NCBI GenBank assembly: GCA_016286035.1
Contig: JAEERY010000077.1
Span: forward strand, 1-64,000
Origin: Lachnospiraceae bacterium
GTDB taxonomy: Bacteria; Bacillota; Clostridia; Lachnospirales; Lachnospiraceae
Length of the DNA: 64,000 nt
Direction: 5' to 3'
The notes beneath the pieces are model-generated. The model did not search any database. It saw nothing but the letters and a program-made list of their open reading frames with translations, and had not been told where the DNA came from. The position numbers were made by a program, and so were the translations under genes. This document shows positions 34,765 to 43,097 of the stretch, in pieces; the stretch's first letter is position 1, and every line of letters begins with the position of its first letter.

Positions 34765-35706
34765 TCACTTCCACTTTATGACAGTGTTATTGAGCTTCTT
34801 TACCGCCAGATCGATGATGGTTGTTATTACACCCACAGAAACTATTCCGGCAAGTACGCATCTGTAATCGGCAAAGCTCTTGTATTTCTCGGTAAAGTAT
34901 CCTATACCCAGATTCATTCCTAGCATCTCTGCGCCTGACAGACACATGAACGCTCCTCTTAATGTCCTTGATATACTGCCTATGATCTCAGGAAGGCAGT
35001 AAGGGAATATAACTTTAAACAGCATTCCAACTGTTCCTACTCCCATTGTCTTTGCGGTATCGATTATCCGTCTGTCTATCTGTCCCACTCTGGTCACCAT
35101 ACCCTGGAATGTAGGCCAGAACACCGCCATGAATATGACCGCTATCGCTGCGCTCCTGAATGAAGGGAGCACCATAACGAAGTATGCTGAAAACATGAGC
35201 GGTGGTATAAGGGTTACCACATTTGATATGGGAAGAAGGACTTCTCTGACTCTGTCAACCCATCCGGCAAGAAGTCCCAAAAGTGTTCCCAACAGAATAG
35301 CCAAAACAAAACCCCAAAATAACAATTTCACCGAACCGACGATATCTGCGACTATCTCGTCCGGTTTTTCCAAAAATACGTGAAAGAGTCCCTCGGGTGA
35401 CGGTACCAAAAGATCGTTGTGTATCCATCCGATCTTATATGAAACCTCCCATAGAGCGAAGAAGGCAAACAGTATAACTGCGATATCAGAGGCACTCTTC
35501 TTCTTCGTTGCAAAAAGGTTTGCTATGTACAAAACATATGTCACCACGAGTATTGTTATATAAGCCTCGCTTGTGTAATATGCCTTATGGGTTGAGAAAT
35601 AAGGCATTGCAAGCGTAAGTGCTATATCTGTTATAAACAGCAGTGTTGCCACCGCCAGTTCAGGATACATGCTCCTGTCAAGTTTGAACAAACCCTTTTC
35701 TTTCAC
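34765..35706 (-). CDS. ABC transporter permease (SsuC/TauC-like)
   Basis: A 313-residue permease of the nitrate/sulfonate/taurine group. Two TM helices at the N terminus (residues about 15-70) are additional to the normal six of SsuC. The permease loop is IIDTAKTMGVGTVGMLFKVIFPYCLPEI. The ORF overlaps the ATPase gene by 4 nt. With the ATPase and the lipoprotein it forms a complete importer for an organosulfur compound. Confidence 0.9.
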   Translation of the reverse strand: MKEKGLFKLDRSMYPELAVATLLFITDIALTLAMPYFSTHKAYYTSEAYITILVVTYVLYIANLFATKKKSASDIAVILFAFFALWEVSYKIGWIHNDLLVPSPEGLFHVFLEKPDEIVADIVGSVKLLFWGFVLAILLGTLLGLLAGWVDRVREVLLPISNVVTLIPPLMFSAYFVMVLPSFRSAAIAVIFMAVFWPTFQGMVTRVGQIDRRIIDTAKTMGVGTVGMLFKVIFPYCLPEIIGSISRTLRGAFMCLSGAEMLGMNLGIGYFTEKYKSFADYRCVLAGIVSVGVITTIIDLAVKKLNNTVIKWK

Positions 35707-36512
35707 AGGAACACCTCCTCATATATGTTCTCTTCAACATGATTGTAGAATGATGTGATGAGCTTCTTATGAAGTTCCTCATATTTCTTCTTACCCACAA
35801 GATCATCCCTCTTTCTTGGATGTGGTATATCCACATCAACTATGGTCCTGATCTTTCCCGGTTCCATTACCACTATCCTGTCAGCCAAAAGGATAGCCTC
35901 ATCTATATCATGTGTAACGAAAACAACTGTTTTTTTCTTTTCAACCGATAGTCTTGAAACCAGTTCCTGAAGCTCAAGTCTTAACTTGGGATCTATAGCT
36001 CCGAAAGGCTCATCAAAGAGTAGGATGTCTGATTCAAGAGCAAGTGCTCTTGCGACTGCGACTCTCTGTTGCATACCTCCTGATAACTGCGCCGGATATT
36101 TGTCCTTTGCATATGACAGCCCCACACTCTCCAAATATGAATCTGCCAGTTCAAGGCGCTGTTTCTTTGAATAGTTCTTACCGTTTTGTTTTATGCCAAA
36201 GAGCACGTTGCCCTTTGCCGTAAGCCACGGAAACAGTGAATAATGCTGAAACACAACGGCTCTGTCTATACCTGGCCCCGAAACAAGCTTCCCATCCACT
36301 CTTATCTCGCCTTTTGTTGCCTTGTTCATTCCGTTAAGCAGGCTTAAGAGTGTTGATTTTCCACAGCCTGAAGATCCGAGCAGGCATACGAACTCGCCTT
36401 CTTTGATCTCCAGACTTATATCTTTCAAAGCCTCATATTTGGATTTCTTGTCAACATATTCAAAAGAAACATTATTAATATTTATCTTTGTTTTCTTTTC
36501 TGTATCACTCAT
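35703..36512 (-). CDS. ABC transporter ATPase (SsuB/TauB-like)
   Basis: A 269-residue ATPase with Walker A GSSGCGKST, signature LSGGMQQRVAVARAL and Walker B LLFDEPFGAID, followed by the H-loop VTHDIDEA. The sequence resembles the SsuB/TauB/NrtD group. It is separated from the upstream Ecm4-like gene by 2 nt and overlaps the permease gene by 4 nt. Confidence 0.92.
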   Translation of the reverse strand: MSDTEKKTKININNVSFEYVDKKSKYEALKDISLEIKEGEFVCLLGSSGCGKSTLLSLLNGMNKATKGEIRVDGKLVSGPGIDRAVVFQHYSLFPWLTAKGNVLFGIKQNGKNYSKKQRLELADSYLESVGLSYAKDKYPAQLSGGMQQRVAVARALALESDILLFDEPFGAIDPKLRLELQELVSRLSVEKKKTVVFVTHDIDEAILLADRIVVMEPGKIRTIVDVDIPHPRKRDDLVGKKKYEELHKKLITSFYNHVEENIYEEVFL

Positions 36513-36514
36513 CT

Positions 36515-37726
36515 TTATTCTTTGATGGGATTGACAGAAGGATCTATTGAGATGGATACGTTTCTCGGATCGCGCTCTTTGGGATCCTTACTGTTCCACT
36601 TGCTTACAGATATCTCTGTCTCATAATCCTCATATGTCTCTCCATCCGGATGCTTTCTGTATATTTCGTCCGGAGTCTTTGATAGCTTCTTTCTCTCACC
36701 ATCGCTCTTCCAAAGCTCATCATAAGGAACCTGTGAAGCTATCCTCTGCGGATATGGTGCGAATATTCCCTTTGTTGTGTTCTCGGGGAATTCGAAGAAT
36801 GTGTATTTTCTAAACTCCGGTATGCCAAACAGTTCTTTTACATATCCCCAGATATTCTTATACTCTGTTATCCTCTTCTTCATAGGACCGACGTTATGAT
36901 AATAAGATGTCTCCCATCTTACCAGGGTCACATAGAGTCTTATATCGCTGTCCGTTATATAATCGCCGAACAGGAATCTGTTTGTTTCAAGTCTCTTGTC
37001 GAGTTTTTCGAGAGCATCATAAAAATCTTCATATGCCTCGTTGTAAGCCACCCAGCTCTGGCAGAATGCCATGCGGTAGTGACCGTTGTTAACAGTAGGG
37101 AAAAGCCAGTCGTTAAACTCATCTATCTCTTTTCTGTACTTAACAGGATACAGATCCGGTGCATCAACAGGCTGGAATCTCCTGAAGTAGACCTCAATGT
37201 AATTGCTGAGTCTGTGATAGTCGTTGTTGACGGCCTTTTTCTCCTTGATGTCAACAAGTGTGGGAGTTGTTGCTCTTCCGGTAAAATTCGGATCAGCCTT
37301 TTTATAGAACTCACTTAAGAAATATGCTCCTGTAAGAGGATCCTTGTGATCAGGCTTATCACCGAAACCGTGACCATATATGTTTGACGGTCCGCTGTGT
37401 GATGTTGCCTGGTCATAGATCACATCAGTAAGTCCTAAAATATCCCTTGCTATTACCGGTCTGTTTGACCAGTGACAGCCGTGCATCCAATAAATGGCAT
37501 ACCTTCCTGCCTCAGCCTTTAACTGGCCTTCCCTGTTTCCGAAAGGTGTGATGAATGCGTTGGGCTGTCTTACGAACACACCTCTTTCATCTATCTCGCT
37601 TACGGTCTCCTTCGGTCTGGGATCAACTCCTACCTCTTTCGCATGAAGAGCAGCCTCTTCATCTGTGTAATCCAATATATTTTTTACTGCAGCTGAATGG
37701 GCTGCTAAACTGCATGCGTTGCTCAT
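36515..37726 (-). CDS. Ecm4/YqjG-like (glutathionyl-hydroquinone reductase family) protein 1
   Basis: A 403-residue member of the Xi-class GST/Ecm4 family. The thioredoxin-fold half has the active-site segment WMHGCHWSNRPVI, in which the catalytic Cys is kept but the usual CPWA is CHWS. The segment PTLVDIKEKKAVNNDY is equivalent to the family VPxLWDxxTxxxVxNES. The helical half carries RFLFGDYITDSDIRLYVTLVRWE, close to the family signature. About 90 extra C-terminal residues rich in Lys, Asp and Pro are not seen in classical Ecm4. Proteins of this family reduce glutathionyl-hydroquinones, yet this organism group usually lacks glutathione. It lies between the lipoprotein and ATPase genes of an organosulfur importer. 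Confidence 0.88.
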   Translation of the reverse strand: MSNACSLAAHSAAVKNILDYTDEEAALHAKEVGVDPRPKETVSEIDERGVFVRQPNAFITPFGNREGQLKAEAGRYAIYWMHGCHWSNRPVIARDILGLTDVIYDQATSHSGPSNIYGHGFGDKPDHKDPLTGAYFLSEFYKKADPNFTGRATTPTLVDIKEKKAVNNDYHRLSNYIEVYFRRFQPVDAPDLYPVKYRKEIDEFNDWLFPTVNNGHYRMAFCQSWVAYNEAYEDFYDALEKLDKRLETNRFLFGDYITDSDIRLYVTLVRWETSYYHNVGPMKKRITEYKNIWGYVKELFGIPEFRKYTFFEFPENTTKGIFAPYPQRIASQVPYDELWKSDGERKKLSKTPDEIYRKHPDGETYEDYETEISVSKWNSKDPKERDPRNVSISIDPSVNPIKE

Positions 37727-37756
37727 AACTTATGTCTTTTCCTTTCTGTTGTCTTC

Positions 37757-39013
37757 TTATTTGTATTCGTCGTATAACTTTTCAAGTGATGCATAGAATT
37801 CGTTGTCAGGCTGTTCCTTAACAAGCTCATCAAGAGCATTCTTATATACATCATCGCTTATGTTCTGTGAAAGATCATATGTGTTGAAATCAAGGGCTGC
37901 ATCTGCCAATGCTCCAGAATTGTAAACCGCTTTAGAGTATGACTTGATACCTGAGGCATTGGGATCGCATGAGAACTTTGTTACACCTCCGTAAAGATAA
38001 GTCTCAACATAATCGCTTTCCTTGCCTGAATAATCAGATACGATCTTTACTACATCGGCTTTAACTGTATCGTCTGTCTCACCTTTCTTGTAGTACTCCC
38101 ATGCTCTGATCCTTGCTTTCTCATATGCTTCAAAAGCATCTCTCTTCTCATTGAGCTTGCTGTGTGATGTAACCTCACGGCAGCATACATAGTTGGGAAG
38201 CAGATCTCCGGCTGCAGTGATTATCTCAAGGTCATAGCTGTCAGCATACAAAAGTGCATATTCAAGAGGGAGGAAACCTATTTCTATAGCACCCTTCTGT
38301 ACAGCCTGTGCCGTCTCTGTCTCATCTGCATAGTATGTTATATTTCCGCTTCCTTCGCTTTCTATAGCCGCGATGGTCGTAGCATCAACTCCGTTATCCA
38401 AAAGATACTGTCTTGTAACCACCCATGAAGCCTCATTTCTTACAAAGCCAAGTTTTGCATTTGTAAATGCATCAACATTTATTATCTTTGAAGCATCCTT
38501 AAACTGGTCTGCATTGCCCTTCTTTGCTATAACAGCACCACCTTCAACTGCTGTACCTGCGATGAATGCAAGATCATAACCAGATGCAAGTGCCTGAAGA
38601 TCCGGTACGAATCCTACTGTTAAAAGATCCAGTTCGTCACTTCCAGAATCTATAGCTGTGAGTGCGTTGGGACCTGCTAAGTTTACAGGCTCAACCTTTA
38701 CGCCTTCCTCATCGAAATAACCAAGCTGTTTTGCAAGGATATCGATCGTGATCCTGATATTTCCTGTAGGGAATGCAACATAGAGTGTTCCATAATCCTT
38801 AGGCTCGTTTGACTCTGTTTCAACAGCCGCTTCTTCTTTGTTTTCTGCTGTTTCTGCTGCTGCAACCTCATTCTCTTCAATCTGAGCTGTCTCACTTACG
38901 GGCTCATCAGTTGCAACAACTGTTGTGTTACCACATCCTGCGAGTCCTGACAGGGCAACCGCACCTGTCAGAACCACAGTCAATAATCTTTTTCTAAGTT
39001 CTAAGTTTTTCAT
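37757..39013 (-). CDS. ABC transporter substrate-binding lipoprotein (SsuA/NMT1-like)
   Basis: A 418-residue lipoprotein with signal peptide and lipobox LSGLAGC, then an acidic linker of about 50 residues (Glu/Ala/Val-rich). The mature domain starts YGTLYVAFPTGNIRITIDILAKQLGYFDEEGV and belongs to the SsuA/THI5/NMT1-like group binding sulfonates, taurine or similar anions. GAGGAG precedes the start. It is the first transporter component after metY. Confidence 0.88.
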   Translation of the reverse strand: MKNLELRKRLLTVVLTGAVALSGLAGCGNTTVVATDEPVSETAQIEENEVAAAETAENKEEAAVETESNEPKDYGTLYVAFPTGNIRITIDILAKQLGYFDEEGVKVEPVNLAGPNALTAIDSGSDELDLLTVGFVPDLQALASGYDLAFIAGTAVEGGAVIAKKGNADQFKDASKIINVDAFTNAKLGFVRNEASWVVTRQYLLDNGVDATTIAAIESEGSGNITYYADETETAQAVQKGAIEIGFLPLEYALLYADSYDLEIITAAGDLLPNYVCCREVTSHSKLNEKRDAFEAYEKARIRAWEYYKKGETDDTVKADVVKIVSDYSGKESDYVETYLYGGVTKFSCDPNASGIKSYSKAVYNSGALADAALDFNTYDLSQNISDDVYKNALDELVKEQPDNEFYASLEKLYDEYK

Positions 39014-39043
39014 AATTTTACTCTCCTCGTTTCTTAATACTTC

Positions 39044-40327
39044 TTATTTCAAAGCTGAAAATCCTTTTTCAAGGTCTGCTATGATGTCATCAATGTGTTC
39101 CGTACCTATTGAAAGACGGATCGTGTTTCTCTTTATACCCTGATCGAGCAGTTCCTCATCGGAAAGCTGTGAATGTGTTGTTGATGCAGGATGGATCACA
39201 AGGCTCTTTACATCTGCAACATTGGCAAGAAGTGAGAATATCTCAAGATTGTCAATGAACTTCCATGCCTCATCCTGGCCGCCCTTGATATCAAATGTGA
39301 AGATCGAACCGCCGCCGTTGGGGAAGTACTTCTTGTAAAGCTCATGATCGGGATGATCTTCAAGTGAAGGATGATGAACCTTTTCAACAAGCGGATGATT
39401 GTTCAGGTACTCAACAACCTTCTTTGTGTTCTCAGCATGTCTCTCAACTCTAAGTGAAAGTGTCTCAACACCCTGCAAAAGAAGGAATGCGTTGAAAGGT
39501 GAAAGGGTTGCTCCTGTATCTCTTAAGAGGATCGCTCTTATATATGTAACAAATGCTGCAGGTCCAACAGCATCATAGAATGATACTCCGTGATAGCTGG
39601 GATTGGGATCTGCGATGTTCGGATACTTTCCGCTTGCCTTCCAGTTAAACTTACCTGACTCTATAACCACGCCGCCAAGTGTTGTTCCATGTCCGCCGAT
39701 GAACTTTGTTGCTGAATGAACAACTATGTCTGCACCATGCTCGAAAGGTCTGAACAGATAAGGTGTTCCGAATGTGTTATCTACAACTACCGGTATTCCG
39801 TGCTTGTGAGCTATCTCAGAGATCGCATCGATATCAGGGATATCACTGCTGGGATTTCCAAGTGTCTCCAAAAAGATCGCTCTTGTATCATCCTTAATGC
39901 CTTCCTCAACCTCACTTAAGTTGTGTGCATCAACAAAGCTTGTCTTTATTCCGTACTGCGGAAGTGTGTGTGCCAAAAGGTTGAATGTTCCACCGTAGAT
40001 CGTCTTCTGTGCAACTATATGTCCGCCGTTTGCTGCAAGTGCCTGAATCGTGTATGCGATGGCTGCTGCTCCTGAAGCAAGTGCAAGCGCTGCGCTTCCG
40101 CCTTCAAGTGCTGCAAGTCTTCTTTCCAAAACATCCTGTGTTGTGTTTGTAAGTCTTCCATAGATGTTACCTGCATCTGCAAGTCCGAATCTGTCTGCAG
40201 CATGTTTGCTGTTATGGAACACATAAGATGTTGTCTGGTAGATCGGTACCGCACGTGCATCTGTAACTGAATCCGGTGTCTCCTGTCCTACATGTAACTG
40301 TAATGTCTCAAATCTGTAATCACTCAT
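39044..40327 (-). CDS. metY: O-acetylhomoserine sulfhydrylase
   Basis: A 427-residue PLP enzyme of the Cys/Met metabolism family, making homocysteine (or cysteine) from O-acetylhomoserine and sulfide. It begins YRFETLQLHVGQETPDSVTDARAVPIYQTTSYVF, typical of MetY/CysD. The phosphate-binding ALASGAAAIAYTIQALA, the DNTFGTPYLFRPFEHGADIVVHSATKFIGGHGT region with the PLP Lys in SATKF, and the VKSLVIHPASTTHSQL segment are all present. The start at 40327 is chosen because GAGGAG precedes it; the seven extra upstream codons are unlikely. It heads a six-gene operon that adds sulfur assimilation to organosulfur import. Confidence 0.95.
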   Translation of the reverse strand: MSDYRFETLQLHVGQETPDSVTDARAVPIYQTTSYVFHNSKHAADRFGLADAGNIYGRLTNTTQDVLERRLAALEGGSAALALASGAAAIAYTIQALAANGGHIVAQKTIYGGTFNLLAHTLPQYGIKTSFVDAHNLSEVEEGIKDDTRAIFLETLGNPSSDIPDIDAISEIAHKHGIPVVVDNTFGTPYLFRPFEHGADIVVHSATKFIGGHGTTLGGVVIESGKFNWKASGKYPNIADPNPSYHGVSFYDAVGPAAFVTYIRAILLRDTGATLSPFNAFLLLQGVETLSLRVERHAENTKKVVEYLNNHPLVEKVHHPSLEDHPDHELYKKYFPNGGGSIFTFDIKGGQDEAWKFIDNLEIFSLLANVADVKSLVIHPASTTHSQLSDEELLDQGIKRNTIRLSIGTEHIDDIIADLEKGFSALK

Positions 40328-40378
40328 TTTTAATCTCCTCACTTTCAATGAATTGTTATATTGGGTTTTCCCTATCCG

Positions 40379-40395
40379 CCTAGTGCGTTAGTAGG
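40379..40395. promoter_or_regulatory. Rrf2-type operator candidate downstream of metY promoter
   Basis: CCTA-N9-TAGG palindrome. Its flanks on the minus strand (AAA upstream, CGGATAGG downstream) align with the copy at the iscS promoter. Located in the 5' leader, downstream of the predicted -10, where a bound repressor would act as a roadblock. Confidence 0.65.
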
Positions 40396-40409
40396 TTTTT
40401 GTTGTAATC

Positions 40410-40479
40410 ATTTTTACATGTATTCACTTTCTTGTCTAATTCCTATTGCTTATAGGGTGTTATAGTTTTTGCCTATAAC
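40410..40479 (-). promoter_or_regulatory. metY operon promoter with LysR-type box
   Basis: On the minus strand a dyad ATAG-N7-CTAT (40479-40459), exactly 20 nt, TAGACA (40438-40433) and, after about 16 nt, a weak -10 (TAAAAA). Within the 20 nt lies a second palindrome CCTAT-N5-ATAGG (40456-40442), followed by GGAATT. The poor -10 fits an activator-dependent promoter. About 60 nt of this region are nearly identical to the promoter at 47.2 kb. Confidence 0.82.
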
Positions 40480-40481
40480 GT

Positions 40482-40529
40482 AAAAAGCCCCGTTTTGACT
40501 ACATTTTGTAGTGAAAACAAGGCTTTTTT
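40482..40529. terminator. Terminator of the cystine transporter/cysK operon
   Basis: A long stem (AGCC.. GTTTT.CACTAC / GTAGT.AAAACGGGGCT) with a short loop, T/A-runs on both sides. It ends the transcript of the 40546-47034 operon on the minus strand. Confidence 0.85.
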
Positions 40530-40545
40530 CTATATATACGTGTCT

Positions 40546-41535
40546 CTACTGTTCTAATCTGAACTTGTTATCGGGATCCAAACTCAGCTTATATCTGTCT
40601 GTTGGTTCCTCCCAGATGGAAACATCGGGTCCCTTTGGAAGTATGTCATTCGGGTTGGTCTTTAAGCAGCATAAGTGATAATGCTTCTTGATCGCTTCGA
40701 AATGAGTATTGTCCCTAAATGCATCCTCCGCAAAAAGATCTCTGGCATATCCCCACAGATTCGGATAATCCTTTAACATCTTTTTGTTGACTCTGAATCC
40801 GTTAAAATATGCAACATCAAATCTTGCCAGTGTAACATAGAGTCTGATATCGGATTCCGTTATATAGTCCCCGAATAAAAATCTCTGTTTTGAAAGTCTC
40901 TCTTCAAGCACATCAAACGCATCAAAGACCAGTTTATAAGCTGCCGAGTATGCATCCTGACTCTGTGCAAATCCCGCCTTATATACTCCGTTATTCACAT
41001 CATGGAATATGAAGGCATTGAGCTTGTCTATCTCTTCTCTTAAGTGGGCAGGATAAAGATCCGGTGCTTTCTTTTTATGAAACTTCTTCCAGGAAGTCTC
41101 AAAATAAAGAGTCAGATTAAAATAATCATTGTTTACGACCGCTCCTGTCTTAAGATCAACAAGAGCAGGTACCGTGAATCTTCCTTTATAATCCGGATCG
41201 GCTTTCTTATATGCCTCGCTTAAAAGCTTTATCCCAAGGGCGGGATCAACATCACCCTCATCGAGTGTGAACGCCCAGTCAGACCAGGGTACATCGGGAC
41301 GTATCGGATCAAGTGTGCCGACCGATATGACATCCTCAAGTCCAAGAAGCTGTCTTACAATGATAGACCTGTTTGCCCAGGGACATACAGGAGCCCATAG
41401 TATTCTGTATCTGTCTGCCTCTACAGTAAGTTCTCCCTCACCGTCACCAAACGGAGTCACAAACCTGTTTGACTGTCTTTCAAACTTTCCGCTCTTATTA
41501 ACTTCTGTATTTGTTACATGATCAACTACTGCCAT
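40546..41535 (-). CDS. Ecm4/YqjG-like protein 2
   Basis: A 329-residue, full-length Ecm4/YqjG-like protein and the most canonical of the four. The active-site segment is LWAPVCPWANRSIIV with CPWA intact; FTVPALVDLKTGAVVNND is the equivalent of the substrate-binding segment. The helical domain has QRFLFGDYITESDIRLYVTLARFD. The C terminus NDILPKGPDVSIWEEPTDRYKLS is closely related to the end of the next gene upstream (41.6-42.1 kb). GAGGAG precedes the start. It is the last gene of the cystine-transporter operon. Confidence 0.9.
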   Translation of the reverse strand: MAVVDHVTNTEVNKSGKFERQSNRFVTPFGDGEGELTVEADRYRILWAPVCPWANRSIIVRQLLGLEDVISVGTLDPIRPDVPWSDWAFTLDEGDVDPALGIKLLSEAYKKADPDYKGRFTVPALVDLKTGAVVNNDYFNLTLYFETSWKKFHKKKAPDLYPAHLREEIDKLNAFIFHDVNNGVYKAGFAQSQDAYSAAYKLVFDAFDVLEERLSKQRFLFGDYITESDIRLYVTLARFDVAYFNGFRVNKKMLKDYPNLWGYARDLFAEDAFRDNTHFEAIKKHYHLCCLKTNPNDILPKGPDVSIWEEPTDRYKLSLDPDNKFRLEQ

Positions 41536-41562
41536 GATATCTCCTCTCAGGTATGGACACCA

Positions 41563-42135
41563 TTAAGCGGTGATCCCAAACTTCTTTTTTCTGTCATTTA
41601 CCTCTTCCCAGATGCCTATATCAGGTCCGTCAGGCAGGATGTTGTCGGGATTCTCTGTCAGTCTCCAAAAGATATCTTTCTTTATTTCATCAAAATCCGT
41701 GACACTCTTAAATGCATCATGTGAATAAAGATCCTTTGCGTACTCCCATAGATTTTCATAATCTTTGATACGTTTTTTGTTGAGTCTGAATGCAAAGTAA
41801 TAGGCAAGATCAAAAGCTGACAAAAAGACATACAGTTTCACATCCGCTTCGGATATCTCATCTCCAGTCAAAAACCTCCTTGACTTAAGAAGCTCATCAA
41901 AGCCATCCAGTGCATCAAATACCTTATCATAGTAAGGTATATACTGCTCAGTACTCTTTGCACTGTAGGCATTGTATGCTGCCTGATAAAGATCGTTATC
42001 GATGATTTCGTTTAATCTTTCGATCTCATCTTTCTTATCCTTAGGATTCAGATCTGTCAGCCCTGATTTTAGAAGCTTTTCTTTGATCTTTTCAATGTTT
42101 TCTATTAGTAAAAGTTCTCTGTAATCTGCTCCCAT
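41563..42135 (-). CDS. Ecm4-like protein 3, C-terminal helical domain only
   Basis: A 190-residue protein containing only the helical half of the Ecm4-like fold, with RRFLTGDEISEADVKLYVFLSAFDLAYYFAF and a C terminus (DNILPDGPDIGIWEEVNDRKK) parallel to the neighbouring full-length copy. No thioredoxin domain and no active-site Cys segment are present. It has its own ribosome binding site (AAGGAA), an intact frame and no frameshift joining it to a thioredoxin half, so it looks like a maintained domain protein, perhaps a subunit, not a fresh pseudogene. Confidence 0.8.
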   Translation of the reverse strand: MGADYRELLLIENIEKIKEKLLKSGLTDLNPKDKKDEIERLNEIIDNDLYQAAYNAYSAKSTEQYIPYYDKVFDALDGFDELLKSRRFLTGDEISEADVKLYVFLSAFDLAYYFAFRLNKKRIKDYENLWEYAKDLYSHDAFKSVTDFDEIKKDIFWRLTENPDNILPDGPDIGIWEEVNDRKKKFGITA

Positions 42136-42148
42136 TTTTCATTCCTTC

Positions 42149-43081
42149 TTATTCATCATAAAGATCTCCGGAAAGATAATGATCACCGCTGTCAGGTATT
42201 ATGACCACTATGTTCTTGCCGGCGTTTTCTTCTCTCTTTGCAACCTCTGCCACAGCTCTTATCGCAGCTCCTGCCGATATACCGATAGTGAAACCTTCGA
42301 TCTTCGGGATCAGTCTTGCATATTTGTAAGCATCATCATCCGTTACATCTATGACTTCATCAAAGATACTCTCATCTGTAGCAGGAGGAGTCGGTCCGCC
42401 GCCTATTCCCTGTATCTTATGAGGTCCGGGCTGTCCGCCGTTTAATACGGCATTTCCTGTGGGTTCAACGCCTATCACCTTTATATCTGCCTTCTTTTCC
42501 TTAAGATACTTTCCTGCACCGCTTACTGTACCGCCTGTACCGCTTGCTGCAACAAAGATATCAACATTTCCGTCTGTGTCTTCCCATATCTCAGGTCCTG
42601 TTGTCTTGTAATGTGCCTCGGGATTCTTGGGATTTGCACCCTGAGCAAGTGTAACAGCTCCTTCAGTTGCCTCCAAAAGTTCAGCCACTTTAGCTCCTGC
42701 ACCACCCATGCTCTGAGCACCCGGAGTATGATATACCTCAGCACCGAAAGCCTTAAGTATCCTTGTTCTTTCAGCCGAAAGATTGTCAGGCATGCATATC
42801 TTTACGTTGTAACCTTTGGCTGCACCTATCGCTGCAACACCTATACCGGTGTTTCCTGATGTTCCTTCAATGATCGTTCCTCCCGCCTTTAAGAGTCCCT
42901 GTTCTTCTTTATCAAGGATCATGTTTAACGCGGTACGGTCTTTTACTGAACCTGAGGGATTGAAAAACTCAAGCTTGGCATATATATGTGCCGTTGTATC
43001 AAGTTCTTTTTCCAGTCCGTGAAGCTCCACCAAAGGTGTATGTCCTATAAGTTCGATGATGCTGTGATAGATCTTACTCAT
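42149..43081 (-). CDS. cysK: Cysteine synthase (O-acetylserine sulfhydrylase)
   Basis: A 310-residue PLP enzyme making cysteine from O-acetylserine and sulfide. The PLP Lys is in PSGSVKDRTALNMI. GTSGNTGIGVAAIGAAKGY is the substrate loop, with GTGGTVSGAGKYLKEKK for the phosphate group and DSGDHYLS near the end. The start at 43081 follows GGGAGGAAAAAA; the 19 codons upstream in frame overlap the previous gene and are rejected. It sits between two Ecm4-like genes. Confidence 0.95.
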   Translation of the reverse strand: MSKIYHSIIELIGHTPLVELHGLEKELDTTAHIYAKLEFFNPSGSVKDRTALNMILDKEEQGLLKAGGTIIEGTSGNTGIGVAAIGAAKGYNVKICMPDNLSAERTRILKAFGAEVYHTPGAQSMGGAGAKVAELLEATEGAVTLAQGANPKNPEAHYKTTGPEIWEDTDGNVDIFVAASGTGGTVSGAGKYLKEKKADIKVIGVEPTGNAVLNGGQPGPHKIQGIGGGPTPPATDESIFDEVIDVTDDDAYKYARLIPKIEGFTIGISAGAAIRAVAEVAKREENAGKNIVVIIPDSGDHYLSGDLYDE

Positions 43082-43097
43082 TTTTTTCCTCCCTGAA

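Noticed and set aside
40331..40458. SAM (S-box) riboswitch or T-box before metY
   Set aside because: No S-box core or T-box sequence is found; control is better explained by the protein-binding palindromes.
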